Below, one piece after another: positions 1 through 8,653 of a stretch of 31,434 nt of DNA. The notes beneath the pieces were generated by a model. It worked only from the letters and a program-made list of their open reading frames with translations. It did not search any database and was not told the DNA's origin. The DNA is taken from positions 1-31,434 of the forward strand of contig NZ_JBINJW010000030.1 in assembly GCF_043951855.1 (NCBI RefSeq), written 5' to 3'. The stretch comes from Proteiniclasticum sp043951855 (GTDB lineage Bacteria > Bacillota > Clostridia > Clostridiales > Clostridiaceae). The position numbers and the translations under genes were made by a program. The stretch's first letter is position 1, and every line of letters begins with the position of its first letter.

Positions 1-96
1 CTGAAGCATATATCAGAAACTTAAGAAACTATTCATGAATCCTTTCAGTGGTTATGGTACAGTAAAATAAAAGTGAAGAAGAGAGGAAGATGCATT

Positions 97-843
97 ATGG
101 GAAAATGGATCATACGGATCATAGGCGCTCTTCTGGTTCTCGTCCTTGCAGGCGGACTTATACTGTATTTCACGGATAACAGGTACAGCCTTTCCTACAG
201 GAGCTACAGTGCGCTGAAAAATGCCTCCTCCATGGATCTCAGCTTTGAAAGCAGAATGGGCATGGGTGAAAATGATCTGGGTATCCAGGGTGATACCAGG
301 CTTACAATGGATCAGAAAGCATCCTATACGGAAGTAAGTGTGGATCTGGGACCATTGGGTAACAGAAAGATCGTGGACATCTACACCGCGGGGGAAAAGA
401 TATATCATAAGTACAATCTGCCTTTTCTTTCCTGGCAGGAAGGAATGCCGATTCTTCAGGAGGATTCCTTCAATCCGACCATGTTCACGGATCTTCAGAT
501 GGATGTGAAGCTTCTGGATCTTCTAAAATTCGCTTCCATCCTTGACAGGAATGAAGAGGAGGAGCTTCTGGAGTATTATACGACAGACTACTTCACACCA
601 GAAGAATTCAAGGGGATCCTTGTAGGCCTGCTGAAACTGGATGCGACGGATGTGGAAAACTGGAACATCAGAACATATGAAATCCGGTTTTCGTTTCATA
701 AGAACAGGAAAGAGCTGGAGAAAGTAGCCGTGAAGTTTGATTATGAGGTTTCGGAAATGGTTCTGGGTAATGAGTTTATCCTGATCATCCATGAACTGAA
801 TTCCGTACAGGAAATTCCTGTTCCCGATGGAATCGCAGAGTAG
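97..843 (+). CDS. Exported, membrane-anchored LolA-like hypothetical protein
   Basis: The 248-residue product begins with one hydrophobic segment (about residues 4-26) and no cysteine, so it is probably an uncleaved membrane anchor with the rest outside the cell. The remainder is a run of predicted beta strands, with 'SSMDLSFESRMGM' and 'GIQGDTRLTMDQ' stretches that resemble the LolA/LppX-like fold of DUF6612-type surface proteins; this is an inference from pattern. I chose the ATG at 97 because AGAGGAAG lies at the right distance upstream; an in-frame GTG at 73 has no such site. It has no operon partner: 190 bases separate it from the next gene. Function is unknown. Confidence 0.75.
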   Translation: MGKWIIRIIGALLVLVLAGGLILYFTDNRYSLSYRSYSALKNASSMDLSFESRMGMGENDLGIQGDTRLTMDQKASYTEVSVDLGPLGNRKIVDIYTAGEKIYHKYNLPFLSWQEGMPILQEDSFNPTMFTDLQMDVKLLDLLKFASILDRNEEEELLEYYTTDYFTPEEFKGILVGLLKLDATDVENWNIRTYEIRFSFHKNRKELEKVAVKFDYEVSEMVLGNEFILIIHELNSVQEIPVPDGIAE

Positions 844-1033
844 CAGTTCAGTAGCAATAAGAGGGCAGAGGTATGATATGTGATGAAACCAGGTAGTCGT
901 TAAAGAGCAGAAGGGATATTGCCTGGGAAGCATCTACTGATGACTGATGATATCATACTGGCACTAAAGCTTGATCGCATGGGCTGAAGCTGCGAAATAG
1001 AAATAAGAGTAATCAGATGAGGGGGAGAGTACA

Positions 1034-1396
1034 ATGCATATTAAACACGTGACACTAAGAGTCGCTCATATGGAGGAATCAATTCGTTTTTATGAACTCA
1101 TTACAGAACTGACGGTTTCTCGGCGTTTTACGGAAGGCGCTGCAGAAGTGGCATTTCTGATAAATGGTGAGGGAGAAACTGAGATTGAGCTTCTCTATAT
1201 ACCAGAAGGACAGACATTTGAAGGAAAAGGCATGTTCATCTGCTTTGAGACAGACCAACTGGATGAAATGCACAAGATTGCTGAAAGAGAAAGTCTTAAG
1301 CCATCTCCTATACAGATTCCTGGTGATGGCACACGCTACTTCTATGTCTATGATCCCAATGGAGTATCGATACAGTTAAGGGTTTTCCCGAAATAG
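1034..1396 (+). CDS. VOC (glyoxalase/bleomycin resistance) fold protein
   Basis: This 120-residue protein has the two beta-alpha-beta-beta-beta modules of a vicinal oxygen chelate protein, opening with 'IKHVTLRVAHMEESIRFYE' and closing with 'YFYVYDPNGVSIQLR'. In metal-dependent glyoxalases the four ligands are His/Gln, Glu, His and Glu. Here H5 and E52 ('TEIELLY') are present, but the second-half His position reads 'GKGMFICFE' (no His) and the last Glu is replaced by Gln in 'SIQLR'. The metal site may therefore be absent or altered, and I would not call it lactoylglutathione lyase. The gene follows a GAGGGGGAGAG ribosome binding site and appears monocistronic. Confidence 0.85.
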   Translation: MHIKHVTLRVAHMEESIRFYELITELTVSRRFTEGAAEVAFLINGEGETEIELLYIPEGQTFEGKGMFICFETDQLDEMHKIAERESLKPSPIQIPGDGTRYFYVYDPNGVSIQLRVFPK

Positions 1397-1427
1397 CAGG
1401 GCTCTGTCATAATCGATCTCAGGTGAT

Positions 1428-1446
1428 TGGGATCAGCCTGATCCCA
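1428..1446. other. Short hairpin after the VOC gene
   Basis: TGGGATCA and TGATCCCA form an 8-bp stem around a GCC loop. No T run follows on either strand, so it is at best a weak or factor-assisted terminator. Confidence 0.35.
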
Positions 1447-1595
1447 TGGAACTATGTTAACTCAACTATAGAGGTGCCCGTCTTTTTATTATTCGCCCGC
1501 CGAGATGATTTAGGACACGGATCATGACGCGTGAATCTGAAACTGTTGGGACAGAATTATATTTTGCTTGAGAGGGAACAGTTATCCCTTCTTTA

Positions 1596-1604
1596 TGTTA
1601 CAAT
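1596..1604 (+). promoter_or_regulatory. Extended -10 promoter element for the TPR protein gene
   Basis: TGT followed by TACAAT is an extended -10 element 39 bases before the start codon at 1644. No good -35 box lies at the standard spacing. The same TGT-TAnAAT arrangement recurs before three other genes in this window. Confidence 0.5.
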
Positions 1605-1643
1605 GGAGAATAGTGAAAATAATGAAAGAAATCGGGAGAAAGA

Positions 1644-2630
1644 ATGAATATAATTTTTTGCAACATCAACTGGATGAAATATTATAACGGAGCATCGGAA
1701 AAGGATAGACCCAGACATGCTGGGGTTACTGTGAAGGATCCCTCGGATGTATTTGAACAGAACAATTTCAGGGACTTCAACGGGAAATGCTACGGCTATG
1801 TGCGCTCAGGAGGCGACATCCTGCTGGATAAACACTTCAGAGGTGTTCCTCAAGGCACCAAGTCCATGAAGGATCTCACCATTGTATGGTGTGCGGCAAT
1901 CAATGATGAGGAAGCCCGTATCGTGGGATGGTATAGAGATGCCACAGCCTACAAGGAGATGGTCAGTCTGCCTCTCTATGAAGAGGAATACATCGATTTC
2001 AGCTTCATGGCGGATGCGAAGAACTGTGTTCTTGTGCCTGAAGAAGAGCGGACCTTTGTCATCAAGACATCCAAGTCCTCCGCAAACAGGAAAGGAGCCA
2101 TCAAATCCAACATCTGGTATGCGAAATCAGAGTATGCACAGAGAGAATTCCTGCCAAGGGTGACGGAGTATATTGAAGACTACAGTGGCGATTCTGCCAT
2201 GATGCTGATTAAGGATCTGAAAGATCAGCGGCCACAAGAGGAAATCACAGGCCATGAAGAAGCTTTATTGAAAGCCAGAGAATCTTATGACGACGAAAAC
2301 TACAGGCAGGCAGTTCTTTACTACAACGCAGCAAGAGGAATCGAAGATTCCTATGATGCATCCTATGAACTGGCCAATACCTACTTTAAGCTGAACGGGT
2401 ATGATGAAGCCCTTGAAATAGCGGAGAAGATGATTCTTGCCCATGGGGAGAAAGTGGAACTTGTGGAACTTGCCTTCATGGCCAGTGACATGGTACTTGA
2501 TATGGAGAAGGCACCGAAGTATTACAGAAGACTGCAGGAGCTGGAAGGACAGCCGCTCACGGATGAAGAGTACTATGAGTACTATAATGAGCTGCAGTCT
2601 TTAAACAGAAGCTATAAGCAGTATATCTAG
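1644..2630 (+). CDS. TPR protein with an uncharacterised N-terminal domain
   Basis: The product has 328 residues. The N-terminal half (about 1-190) is a cytoplasmic domain I cannot assign to a named family; its marks are 'IIFCNINWMKYYNG', 'CYGYVRSGG', 'IVWCA' and 'IVGWYRDATAY', which read as a conserved beta-rich core with Trp/Tyr positions. The C-terminal half (about 200-328) carries tetratricopeptide-like helix pairs, such as 'ALLKARESYDDENYRQAVLYYNAA' and 'YELANTYFKLNGYDEALEIAEKM', which usually bind other proteins or peptides. No signal peptide or membrane span is visible. The ribosome binding site is weak (CGGGAGAAAG). It is probably monocistronic. The N-terminal domain may be a nucleic-acid or nucleotide-binding module, but nothing seen here proves that. 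Confidence 0.8.
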   Translation: MNIIFCNINWMKYYNGASEKDRPRHAGVTVKDPSDVFEQNNFRDFNGKCYGYVRSGGDILLDKHFRGVPQGTKSMKDLTIVWCAAINDEEARIVGWYRDATAYKEMVSLPLYEEEYIDFSFMADAKNCVLVPEEERTFVIKTSKSSANRKGAIKSNIWYAKSEYAQREFLPRVTEYIEDYSGDSAMMLIKDLKDQRPQEEITGHEEALLKARESYDDENYRQAVLYYNAARGIEDSYDASYELANTYFKLNGYDEALEIAEKMILAHGEKVELVELAFMASDMVLDMEKAPKYYRRLQELEGQPLTDEEYYEYYNELQSLNRSYKQYI

Positions 2631-2729
2631 TCCAGGAAGTCAAGCGTGAGATTCAGTGCGGGAGAAATCCCTGCTGGATCTTTTCTTTTGGATGGAATCT
2701 ATTGACAATACTCGGACTGCATAAAGTTG

Positions 2730-2738
2730 TGTTAGAAT
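2730..2738 (+). promoter_or_regulatory. Extended -10 promoter element for yjjG
   Basis: TGT plus TAGAAT lies 33 bases before the ATG. A TTGACA at 2702-2707 is 25 bases away, too far to act as its -35, so the extended -10 probably carries this promoter. Confidence 0.5.
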
Positions 2739-2771
2739 GAGACCATAAAACATTGCGGAGGAACAAATGAT

Positions 2772-3455
2772 ATGAAATATAAAGTACTGCTGTTTGATGC
2801 AGACGATACACTGTTTGATTTCAGGAAAGCGGAAAGACATGCGTTTATCCGTACCATGGAGGACTATGGATACGACTTTGAGGAAGAAGTGCATCTGAAA
2901 TCCTATCATGAGATCAATACAGCCATCTGGAAAGAGTTCGAGAAAGGTGAGATCACCCAGAAGAAGCTGAAGGTGGAGCGGTTCAGAAGATACAGAGATG
3001 CACTTAACCTGGAGTTTGGTCCGGAGGATTTTGCGGGAAAGTACATGAAGCATCTGTCCCATGCATCCTTTCTTTACCCTGATTCAGAGGAGCTTCTTGA
3101 AAAGCTTGATGGAAAATATAAAATGGCCATCATCACCAATGGACTTACAGATGTTCAGACAAGAAGAATCAGAAAATCATCCGTCAGTCATTACTTTGAA
3201 GAAATTGTGATTTCTGAAGAAATCCAGGTATCAAAACCGGATCCTGAAATTTTCATCTACACCTTGAATAAGCTGGGGCACGAGGAACTTGACAGTGTTC
3301 TTATGATTGGAGACAGCTTAAGCTCTGATATCAGAGGGGGAAGCGCTTTCGGTGTGGATACCTTGTGGTACAATCCCTGGAAGAAAGAAAACACAAGTGA
3401 AATAAAGCCCACCTATGAAGTGGCAAGCCTCATGGAGATCCTAGACCATTTATAG
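2772..3455 (+). CDS. yjjG: YjjG-family HAD pyrimidine nucleotidase
   Basis: This 227-residue cytoplasmic HAD-superfamily phosphatase matches the YjjG family, which removes phosphate from non-canonical pyrimidine nucleoside monophosphates (housecleaning). Motif I is 'FDADDTLFDF' with nucleophile D9 and acid/base D11. Motif II lies in 'AIITNGL', motif III lysine is in 'SKPDPEIF', and motif IV is 'MIGDSLSSDI'. A helical cap fills about residues 15-95, as in YjjG. The start at 2772 is the only workable one after GGAGG at 2757-2761; the ATG at 2767 runs into a stop after two codons. It ends in a strong terminator. Substrate is inferred from family only. Confidence 0.88.
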   Translation: MKYKVLLFDADDTLFDFRKAERHAFIRTMEDYGYDFEEEVHLKSYHEINTAIWKEFEKGEITQKKLKVERFRRYRDALNLEFGPEDFAGKYMKHLSHASFLYPDSEELLEKLDGKYKMAIITNGLTDVQTRRIRKSSVSHYFEEIVISEEIQVSKPDPEIFIYTLNKLGHEELDSVLMIGDSLSSDIRGGSAFGVDTLWYNPWKKENTSEIKPTYEVASLMEILDHL

Positions 3456-3473
3456 AAAAATCGTATAATCAGA

Positions 3474-3505
3474 CAGAAAAGTCGGGTGAAATCCGGCTTT
3501 TTCTG
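3474..3505 (+). terminator. Intrinsic terminator after yjjG
   Basis: CAGAAAAGTCGG pairs with CCGGCTTTTTCTG around a seven-base loop, and the T run is built into the 3' arm. The A/T-rich flanks allow it to work on both strands. Confidence 0.8.
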
Positions 3506-3804
3506 CGCCTTTTGCGAAGTGATAAGGTTTACAGATATGAAAGATTTGAAATCATAAAATTCATAATGAAAATATGACCGGAGAACGCTATAATTGACAT
3601 AAAGCATTATTATCAATGTTTACAAGAGTTAATGGTCAAATTGAATAAAGGGAGTTTGAGTTAATTAAATTAATAAAATGCAGGATTTAAAATTAGATTA
3701 TTCATTTTTTCGAGTTTTTTATCAAATTTGTATTGACTTTGAGTTCTCATCAATATACAATTCATTTATTATTTATTCACAAATTAAAGGCGGGAGGCAA
3801 TATT
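3506..3804. other. AT-rich intergenic region before the TRAP operon
   Basis: This stretch has no convincing gene. It is much more AT-rich than its surroundings and holds a TATAAT at 3589, an isolated TTGACA at 3594 and the clear promoter listed separately. The open frame that runs upstream of the TAXI gene here is ruled out because transcription would start near 3768. Confidence 0.6.
3733..3761 (+). promoter_or_regulatory. Sigma-A type promoter of the TRAP operon
   Basis: TTGACT (3733-3738), a 17-base spacer and TACAAT (3756-3761) form a near-consensus promoter. The transcript would begin near 3768, about 37 bases before the ATG. Confidence 0.75.
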
Positions 3805-4761
3805 ATGAAAAAGGGATTCATTACAATACTAGGGGTAATTCTGGCAAGTACAACCATACTGGCTGCTTGCGGAAACAAAGGAACAGTCGTGAAGCTGGCT
3901 ACCGGTGGAAATACCGGCACCTACTATTCCTATGGCACTGCTGTAGGGCAGATTGTTGGAGATAAAGAGGATATCTCATTCAACATCCAGTCCACTGGAG
4001 CATCAAAAGCGAATATTCAGCTCATCGACGCGGGTGAGGTAGATATGGCCATTGTGCAGAATGATGTCATGGATTATGCATATAACGGTACAGATCTTTT
4101 TTTGAGTGATGGTGCAGTGAACGGATTCTCCGCCATGGCTGCAGTCTATGCGGAAGTGGTTCAGATAGTTGCAAACCCTTCTTCAGGAATCACATCCATT
4201 GCAGACCTGAAGGGAAAGAGTGTTTCTGTGGGAGATGCGGGAAGCGGTGTGGAATTCAATGCCAAGCAGATTCTGGAAGCTTACGGCATCACTTTCGATG
4301 ACATCAGCAAACAGAACCTGAGCTTCTCAGCCTCAGCGGATGCCTATAAGGACGGTAAGATCGATGCGTTCTTCGCGACGGCAGGAGCGCCTACCAATGC
4401 CATCATGGATCTTGTGACAAGTAAAGATATTCTGATTCTAGGTATTGAAGATGATGTTGCGGCGACGCTCATGGAAAGCTACCCATTCTACACAGTCTAT
4501 GATATCCCAGGAGGAACCTATACAGGTGTGGAAGATGATGTGACGACTCTGGCGGTGAAAGCGACTTTCATTGTCAGCAACGAACTGGATGAGGATACAG
4601 TCTACAACATGACCAAAGCTCTGTTCGAAAACAAGGATGAAATCACTTCAGCCCATGCAAAGGGCAAAGAGCTCAGTGAAGCGTATGCAGTGGCAGGAAT
4701 CTCCATCCCATTCCATAAGGGAGCTGAAAAGTACTTCAAAGAAGTAGGAGCATTGAAATAA
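3805..4761 (+). CDS. TAXI-family TRAP transporter solute-binding lipoprotein
   Basis: The 318-residue product is the extracytoplasmic receptor of a TRAP transporter of the TAXI subclass. Residues 1-22 are a lipoprotein signal ending in 'ILAAC', with C22 the predicted lipidated residue. The mature part has the TAXI opening 'KLATGGNTGTYYSYGTAVGQIV', then 'STGASKANIQLIDAGEVDMAIVQNDV' and 'IADLKGKSVSVGDAGSGVEFNAKQIL', all typical of the family, whose known members bind glutamate/glutamine or organic acids. The start is the ATG at 3805, nine bases after GGGAGG. The gene leads an operon with the DUF1850 and fused permease genes. The ligand cannot be told from sequence. Confidence 0.95.
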   Translation: MKKGFITILGVILASTTILAACGNKGTVVKLATGGNTGTYYSYGTAVGQIVGDKEDISFNIQSTGASKANIQLIDAGEVDMAIVQNDVMDYAYNGTDLFLSDGAVNGFSAMAAVYAEVVQIVANPSSGITSIADLKGKSVSVGDAGSGVEFNAKQILEAYGITFDDISKQNLSFSASADAYKDGKIDAFFATAGAPTNAIMDLVTSKDILILGIEDDVAATLMESYPFYTVYDIPGGTYTGVEDDVTTLAVKATFIVSNELDEDTVYNMTKALFENKDEITSAHAKGKELSEAYAVAGISIPFHKGAEKYFKEVGALK

Positions 4762-4762
4762 G

Positions 4763-5224
4763 ATGAAGAAGAAAGGTTATCTCCTGGGAGCGCTTCTGCT
4801 CCTGGGAGGGATTCTTCTTTTTTCTCTGAAGGAGAAGGAGCTTCTTATCAGAGATCAGGATACAGGAGAAATCTACGGATCCTTTGAAGTGGAAGAGGGC
4901 GATGTATTTTCCATCACGTTCATTCATTCTGTGAACAAGAGCCCAGTGACAGACAGACTCATTATAAGAGGCAAGGAGCTTCATGCCTATGAGACCATCT
5001 ACAGCGCCTTCGGAGCTGGGGTCCAGACAGAACTTATGGAAGGGGAAGAGTTGTCCTATGACAAGGATGGGAACATGGTTATATCCGGTTTTCATCAATC
5101 CTATGGGTCACTGAATCTCATAGTGGGTACGGTAAGTGATCATATACTGAGCATACATGGAGAGGAAATCAGCCTGAGAGAACTATGCGGGAGAAACGCA
5201 TCGATAGAAATTGTAGTGAATTAG
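4763..5224 (+). CDS. DUF1850 protein of a TAXI-TRAP operon
   Basis: This 153-residue protein has one N-terminal hydrophobic segment (about 4-21) and an extracytoplasmic domain with the DUF1850 marks 'ITFIHSVNKSPVTDRLII' and 'YETIYSAFGAGVQTEL'. DUF1850 genes are known to sit between the TAXI receptor and the fused permease, exactly as here. The start codon follows the upstream stop by one base and the next gene begins 17 bases after it, so the three are co-transcribed and probably act together. Its mechanistic role in transport is not established. Confidence 0.9.
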   Translation: MKKKGYLLGALLLLGGILLFSLKEKELLIRDQDTGEIYGSFEVEEGDVFSITFIHSVNKSPVTDRLIIRGKELHAYETIYSAFGAGVQTELMEGEELSYDKDGNMVISGFHQSYGSLNLIVGTVSDHILSIHGEEISLRELCGRNASIEIVVN

Positions 5225-5241
5225 AAACGGAGAAGAGAGAT

Positions 5242-7182
5242 ATGAAGAAAACAAAAGATCTGGATAGAATCATAACGGATGGGGCAGCAGTGGAAGATCT
5301 GCTGGCTGAATTTGATCGTGAGTCCAACACACGTCATTTCACAGGAACCATGAAGCATGTCATCACGGGACTTCTGGTCTCTTTTACACTCTATGTGTTC
5401 TGGATGACACTCATCGCCACGCCGCCGGAACAGGTGAGAAGGTCCTCCTTCATCGGGCTTCTGATTTTCATCGGATTTCTGATTTATCCGATTCGTAAAG
5501 ATCATGCAAAAAGAGTGAACAGAATTCCCTGGTATGATCTGCTCTTTGCGGTTATGGGGGGAGGCGCATTCTTCTATTATGTACTTAATTTTGAAGCCAT
5601 CGTGGCAAAAGCGGTGAACATCGGTCCCCTTGAAATCACCATGGGTATCATCGGTACGCTGCTTCTGGTGGAGCTGTGCAGAAGAGTGGTAGGCCTGCCG
5701 ATCCTTGTTGTGGCAGCTGGATTTGTAGCTTATGCTTTTTATTCCGGACATTCTGTGAGAAGAATCATCCATCAGCTTTTCTATACGACAGATGGAATCA
5801 TCGGAACACCCCTTGGCGTCGCAGCAACCTTCATTGTATTGTTCATCATATTGGGTTCTTTTCTGGAAAAGACAGGCATCGGAACCTTTTTCATCGATAT
5901 GGCGAATTCCATAGCAGGGGGAGCCTCCGGCGGACCTGCTAAAGTGGCGGTCATATCCAGTGCACTGGAGGGAATGTACTCCGGAAGCTCTGTGGCCAAT
6001 ACGGTTGGAAGCGGAAGCGTAACCATTCCCATCATGAAAGAGACTGGATATAAAAGCGAATTCGCAGCTGCCGTGGAAGCGGCAGCATCCACAGGCGGAC
6101 AGATCATGCCACCGATCATGGGTGCTGCAGCATTTCTCATGGCTGAGATGACGGATACACCTTACGCCACTGTTGCCATGACAGCCATCCTGCCTGCCCT
6201 TCTCTACTTCTCCGGAATCTTCATGATGATTCATCTGGAAGCCAAGAAGCTGGGACTAAAGGGTCTGCCTAAGGAAAGCATTCCTAATTTCTGGAAGCTG
6301 CTTTTCAAGAAAGGATATCTGTTTCTGCCGATTGTAACCCTCATCACTTTCATGAGCATGGGAAGAACCCCAGCCTATTCGGCAATCTATGCGATTCTGA
6401 CGGCGGTCATCGTGAGCATGTTCAGTAAAGATACGAGGCTTACACCGAAGACCTTTACGGAAGCGCTGGCAAACGGAGCGAAAAACACCATGGGGGTTGC
6501 CATCGCCTGCGCCATCGCCGGTATCATAGTAGGAATCGTCACACTGACAGGGCTCGGGCAGGATCTTCTCAATGTCCTTATGGGGGTTGCCGGAACCAGT
6601 AAACTGCTTGCGCTGTTCCTCACCATGATCAGCTGCATCATTCTTGGCATGGGTGTGCCTACAACGGCGAACTATGTCATCATGGCCACCATCACCGCGC
6701 CCATCGTCATGAGTATGGGGGTACCGATGCTGGCAGCTCATATGTTCGTATTCTACTTCGGCATCGTGGCGGATATCACGCCACCGGTAGCCCTGGCGGC
6801 CTATGCGGGGTCTGCCATCGCCAAGTCCAATCCGTTCAAGACAGGTGTACAGGCTACTAGACTCGCCATAACCGCCTTCATCGTACCTTACATCTTCGCC
6901 TTTAACCCTGCTATGCTTCTTATTGATACCACGGTTCCGGAAGTGGTGCGAATCGTCATCACCTCTCTCATCGGCATCTTCGGAGTTTCAGTGGCCATGG
7001 AAGGCTTTATGCTGACGGAGATGAAAGCCTGGGAAAGGCTGATCATAGGCGGTGCAGGACTCATGCTCATTGATCCGAACTTTCTGACGGATTTCACTGG
7101 AATACTTGTGATCTTCACCATGGTCTATCTGCAGTGGGCAAAATCAAAGAAGCTGAGGGTTTCCCTGGAACAGGCTGTTTAG
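5242..7182 (+). CDS. Fused 4TM/12TM TRAP transporter permease
   Basis: The 646-residue integral membrane protein joins the small (DctQ-like, N-terminal four spans) and large (DctM-like) TRAP permease subunits, the form usual for TAXI systems. After a polar N-terminus of about 45 residues come many hydrophobic spans. Family marks include 'SALEGMYSGSSVANTVGSGS', 'ASTGGQIMPPIMGAAAFLMAE', 'GMGVPTTANYVIMA' and 'ITPPVALAAYAGSAIAKSN'. TRAP permeases drive uptake with a sodium or proton gradient. I chose the ATG at 5242 because GGAG precedes it and earlier in-frame starts overlap the DUF1850 gene. A long terminator closes the operon. Confidence 0.95.
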   Translation: MKKTKDLDRIITDGAAVEDLLAEFDRESNTRHFTGTMKHVITGLLVSFTLYVFWMTLIATPPEQVRRSSFIGLLIFIGFLIYPIRKDHAKRVNRIPWYDLLFAVMGGGAFFYYVLNFEAIVAKAVNIGPLEITMGIIGTLLLVELCRRVVGLPILVVAAGFVAYAFYSGHSVRRIIHQLFYTTDGIIGTPLGVAATFIVLFIILGSFLEKTGIGTFFIDMANSIAGGASGGPAKVAVISSALEGMYSGSSVANTVGSGSVTIPIMKETGYKSEFAAAVEAAASTGGQIMPPIMGAAAFLMAEMTDTPYATVAMTAILPALLYFSGIFMMIHLEAKKLGLKGLPKESIPNFWKLLFKKGYLFLPIVTLITFMSMGRTPAYSAIYAILTAVIVSMFSKDTRLTPKTFTEALANGAKNTMGVAIACAIAGIIVGIVTLTGLGQDLLNVLMGVAGTSKLLALFLTMISCIILGMGVPTTANYVIMATITAPIVMSMGVPMLAAHMFVFYFGIVADITPPVALAAYAGSAIAKSNPFKTGVQATRLAITAFIVPYIFAFNPAMLLIDTTVPEVVRIVITSLIGIFGVSVAMEGFMLTEMKAWERLIIGGAGLMLIDPNFLTDFTGILVIFTMVYLQWAKSKKLRVSLEQAV

Positions 7183-7264
7183 ATGAGATTTGACTTTTCA
7201 GCCACTAAGCCTGAAGTGAAATGAAAGGCTCTGACATAGGATGCAGTTGCCATGAAATATTTCC

Positions 7265-7307
7265 AAGCCCGAAGGAGGTCGTCGATACAGCGACTTCCCT
7301 CGGGCTT
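7265..7307 (+). terminator. Long terminator hairpin of the TRAP operon
   Basis: AAGCCCGA pairs with TCGGGCTT and the stem continues as AGGAGGTCG against CGACTTCCC with one mismatch and one wobble, about 17 bp in all. A T-rich stretch (TTGCATTCTTTT) follows. Confidence 0.8.
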
Positions 7308-7560
7308 GCATTCTTTTGTCACGCCAAAAAGAAGATCAGAAACAGAAAGCCTCCTGCATTTCTTCATGAACGGCACTACGATGAAAGAGTCCGAAATCTG
7401 CCGCATCTGGAACTGTTTCTCTCGGATGTCAGAAGGTTCAGGGGAAAAGTGGATGGAAACGGAGCAACACGGGAAACCCTATGGAAATTTCAGTGAATAA
7501 GTGCTAAGCTAAAATAAAATGGTCAGAAAATTCGGCCGATCATCTGTGGAGGGATTTTTT
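7308..7560. other. Gene-poor stretch between TRAP operon and adk
   Basis: Short open frames cross this stretch but start inside the upstream terminator hairpin or before it and have no ribosome binding site. I see no gene, repeat or RNA here. A TAAAAT at about 7511 may be part of the adk promoter. Confidence 0.5.
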
Positions 7561-8220
7561 ATGAGAATTATTCTACTGGGACCACCTGGCGCAGGAAAAG
7601 GAACACAGGCAAAATTCATATCTGAAAAATTCGGTATACCTCATATTTCCACTGGAGATATCTTTATGAGAAACATCTCTGAAGGAACGGAACTGGGCAG
7701 AAAGGCGAAAAACTATATCGACCAGGGTCTTCTGGTGCCGGATGAAGTGACCATTGACCTGGTGATGAACCGCCTGGAGCAGAATGATGTGAAGGAGGGG
7801 TATCTCCTGGACGGATTCCCGAGAACCGTTCATCAGGGGGATGTGCTCTGCAGGATGATCAGTGAAAGTGGTCAGATGTTGGATGCGGCACTTCTCATTG
7901 ATGTACCATCCTCCTATATAAAAGAAAGAATGCCGGGAAGACGAATCTGCAAGTTCTGCGGTTCAAGCTATCACCTGCAGTTCAATCCTCCTGATGAGGA
8001 AGGTCTTTGTGATCACTGCGGTCATGAACTGGTACAAAGACGTGATGATCATGTGGAAGCCGTGGAAGAAAGGCTGAAAGTCTACGAGGAACAGACCATG
8101 CCGCTGATTGATTATTTCGAGAAGAAGAAACTCCTGGTGAGAATCGATGGGACCAGAGAAATTGAAGAAGTCACCAGAGAAATTGTGGAGAAACTCCGTG
8201 CTCTGGAGAAGAATGAATAA
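7561..8220 (+). CDS. adk: Adenylate kinase, zinc-binding LID type
   Basis: The 219-residue enzyme interconverts ATP + AMP and 2 ADP in the cytoplasm. The P-loop is 'GPPGAGKGT' (residues 7-15), the NMP-binding part has 'HISTGDIFMR', and 'LLDGFPRT' is the second signature. The LID (about 126-165) carries four cysteines, C130, C133, C150 and C153, the zinc-finger arrangement of Gram-positive adenylate kinases. The ATG at 7561 follows GGAGGG; the earlier in-frame ATG at 7519 has no such site. In most Firmicutes adk lies beside secY in the ribosomal protein operon, so this lone gene is either relocated or a second copy. Confidence 0.95.
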   Translation: MRIILLGPPGAGKGTQAKFISEKFGIPHISTGDIFMRNISEGTELGRKAKNYIDQGLLVPDEVTIDLVMNRLEQNDVKEGYLLDGFPRTVHQGDVLCRMISESGQMLDAALLIDVPSSYIKERMPGRRICKFCGSSYHLQFNPPDEEGLCDHCGHELVQRRDDHVEAVEERLKVYEEQTMPLIDYFEKKKLLVRIDGTREIEEVTREIVEKLRALEKNE

Positions 8221-8397
8221 GATGAGAGAACTGTGTCTATAGTGAATGAAGACTGAATTATCAGTTAATTCCCTGAGATTCTATGGTATTGTAGTGGTTA
8301 ATGGTGTTACCATGAACGTATAGGATGAAAGACGAAGCGAGAGATTCGTTTTAAAAATCAGCTTGAACAGTATGAAAAAAATCAGGAGGGATCATGA

Positions 8398-8619
8398 ATG
8401 ACAGATTTTAAGGATAAATTTGACAATAAAATGGACAAAGCAAAAGGAAAACTAAACGAAACTGTTGGTAAAATAACAGATGATGAATCTCAGGAACTGA
8501 AAGGAAAGCTTCAGCAGAAGAAAGCGGAAGCAGAAGAAGATTTTGAGGAAGCAAAAGACAGCGTTGCAGATAAAATCAACGATGCCTTTGATGATGACGA
8601 CAAGAAGAGAAACAGATAG
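8398..8619 (+). CDS. CsbD-like small stress protein
   Basis: This 73-residue, highly charged, cysteine-free protein follows the CsbD pattern ('DKAKGKLNETVGKITDDESQELKGK...'), with repeated lysine/glutamate-rich helices and an acidic 'DAFDDDDKK' tail. CsbD proteins are abundant stress-induced proteins of unknown mechanism, under sigma-B in Bacillus. The ATG at 8398 follows AGGAGGG by seven bases; the overlapping ATG at 8394 encodes only five residues. It appears monocistronic. I could not find a clear sigma-B promoter in front of it. Confidence 0.85.
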   Translation: MTDFKDKFDNKMDKAKGKLNETVGKITDDESQELKGKLQQKKAEAEEDFEEAKDSVADKINDAFDDDDKKRNR

Positions 8620-8653
8620 TCTGGAAGTAAGAACGTAAACGTCTTTCAGCTAC

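Noticed and set aside
2702..2707. TTGACA as the -35 box of yjjG
   Set aside because: It is 25 bases from the only good -10; spacing is too long.
5221..6234. A 337-codon open frame antisense to the TRAP permease gene
   Set aside because: It is His/Cys/Ser-rich with no known domain and mirrors a clearly coding gene; it is a shadow frame.
7221..7500. Two overlapping open frames of 82 and 91 codons between the TRAP operon and adk
   Set aside because: They run through the TRAP terminator hairpin, lack a ribosome binding site and match no family I know. A decayed gene cannot be excluded.
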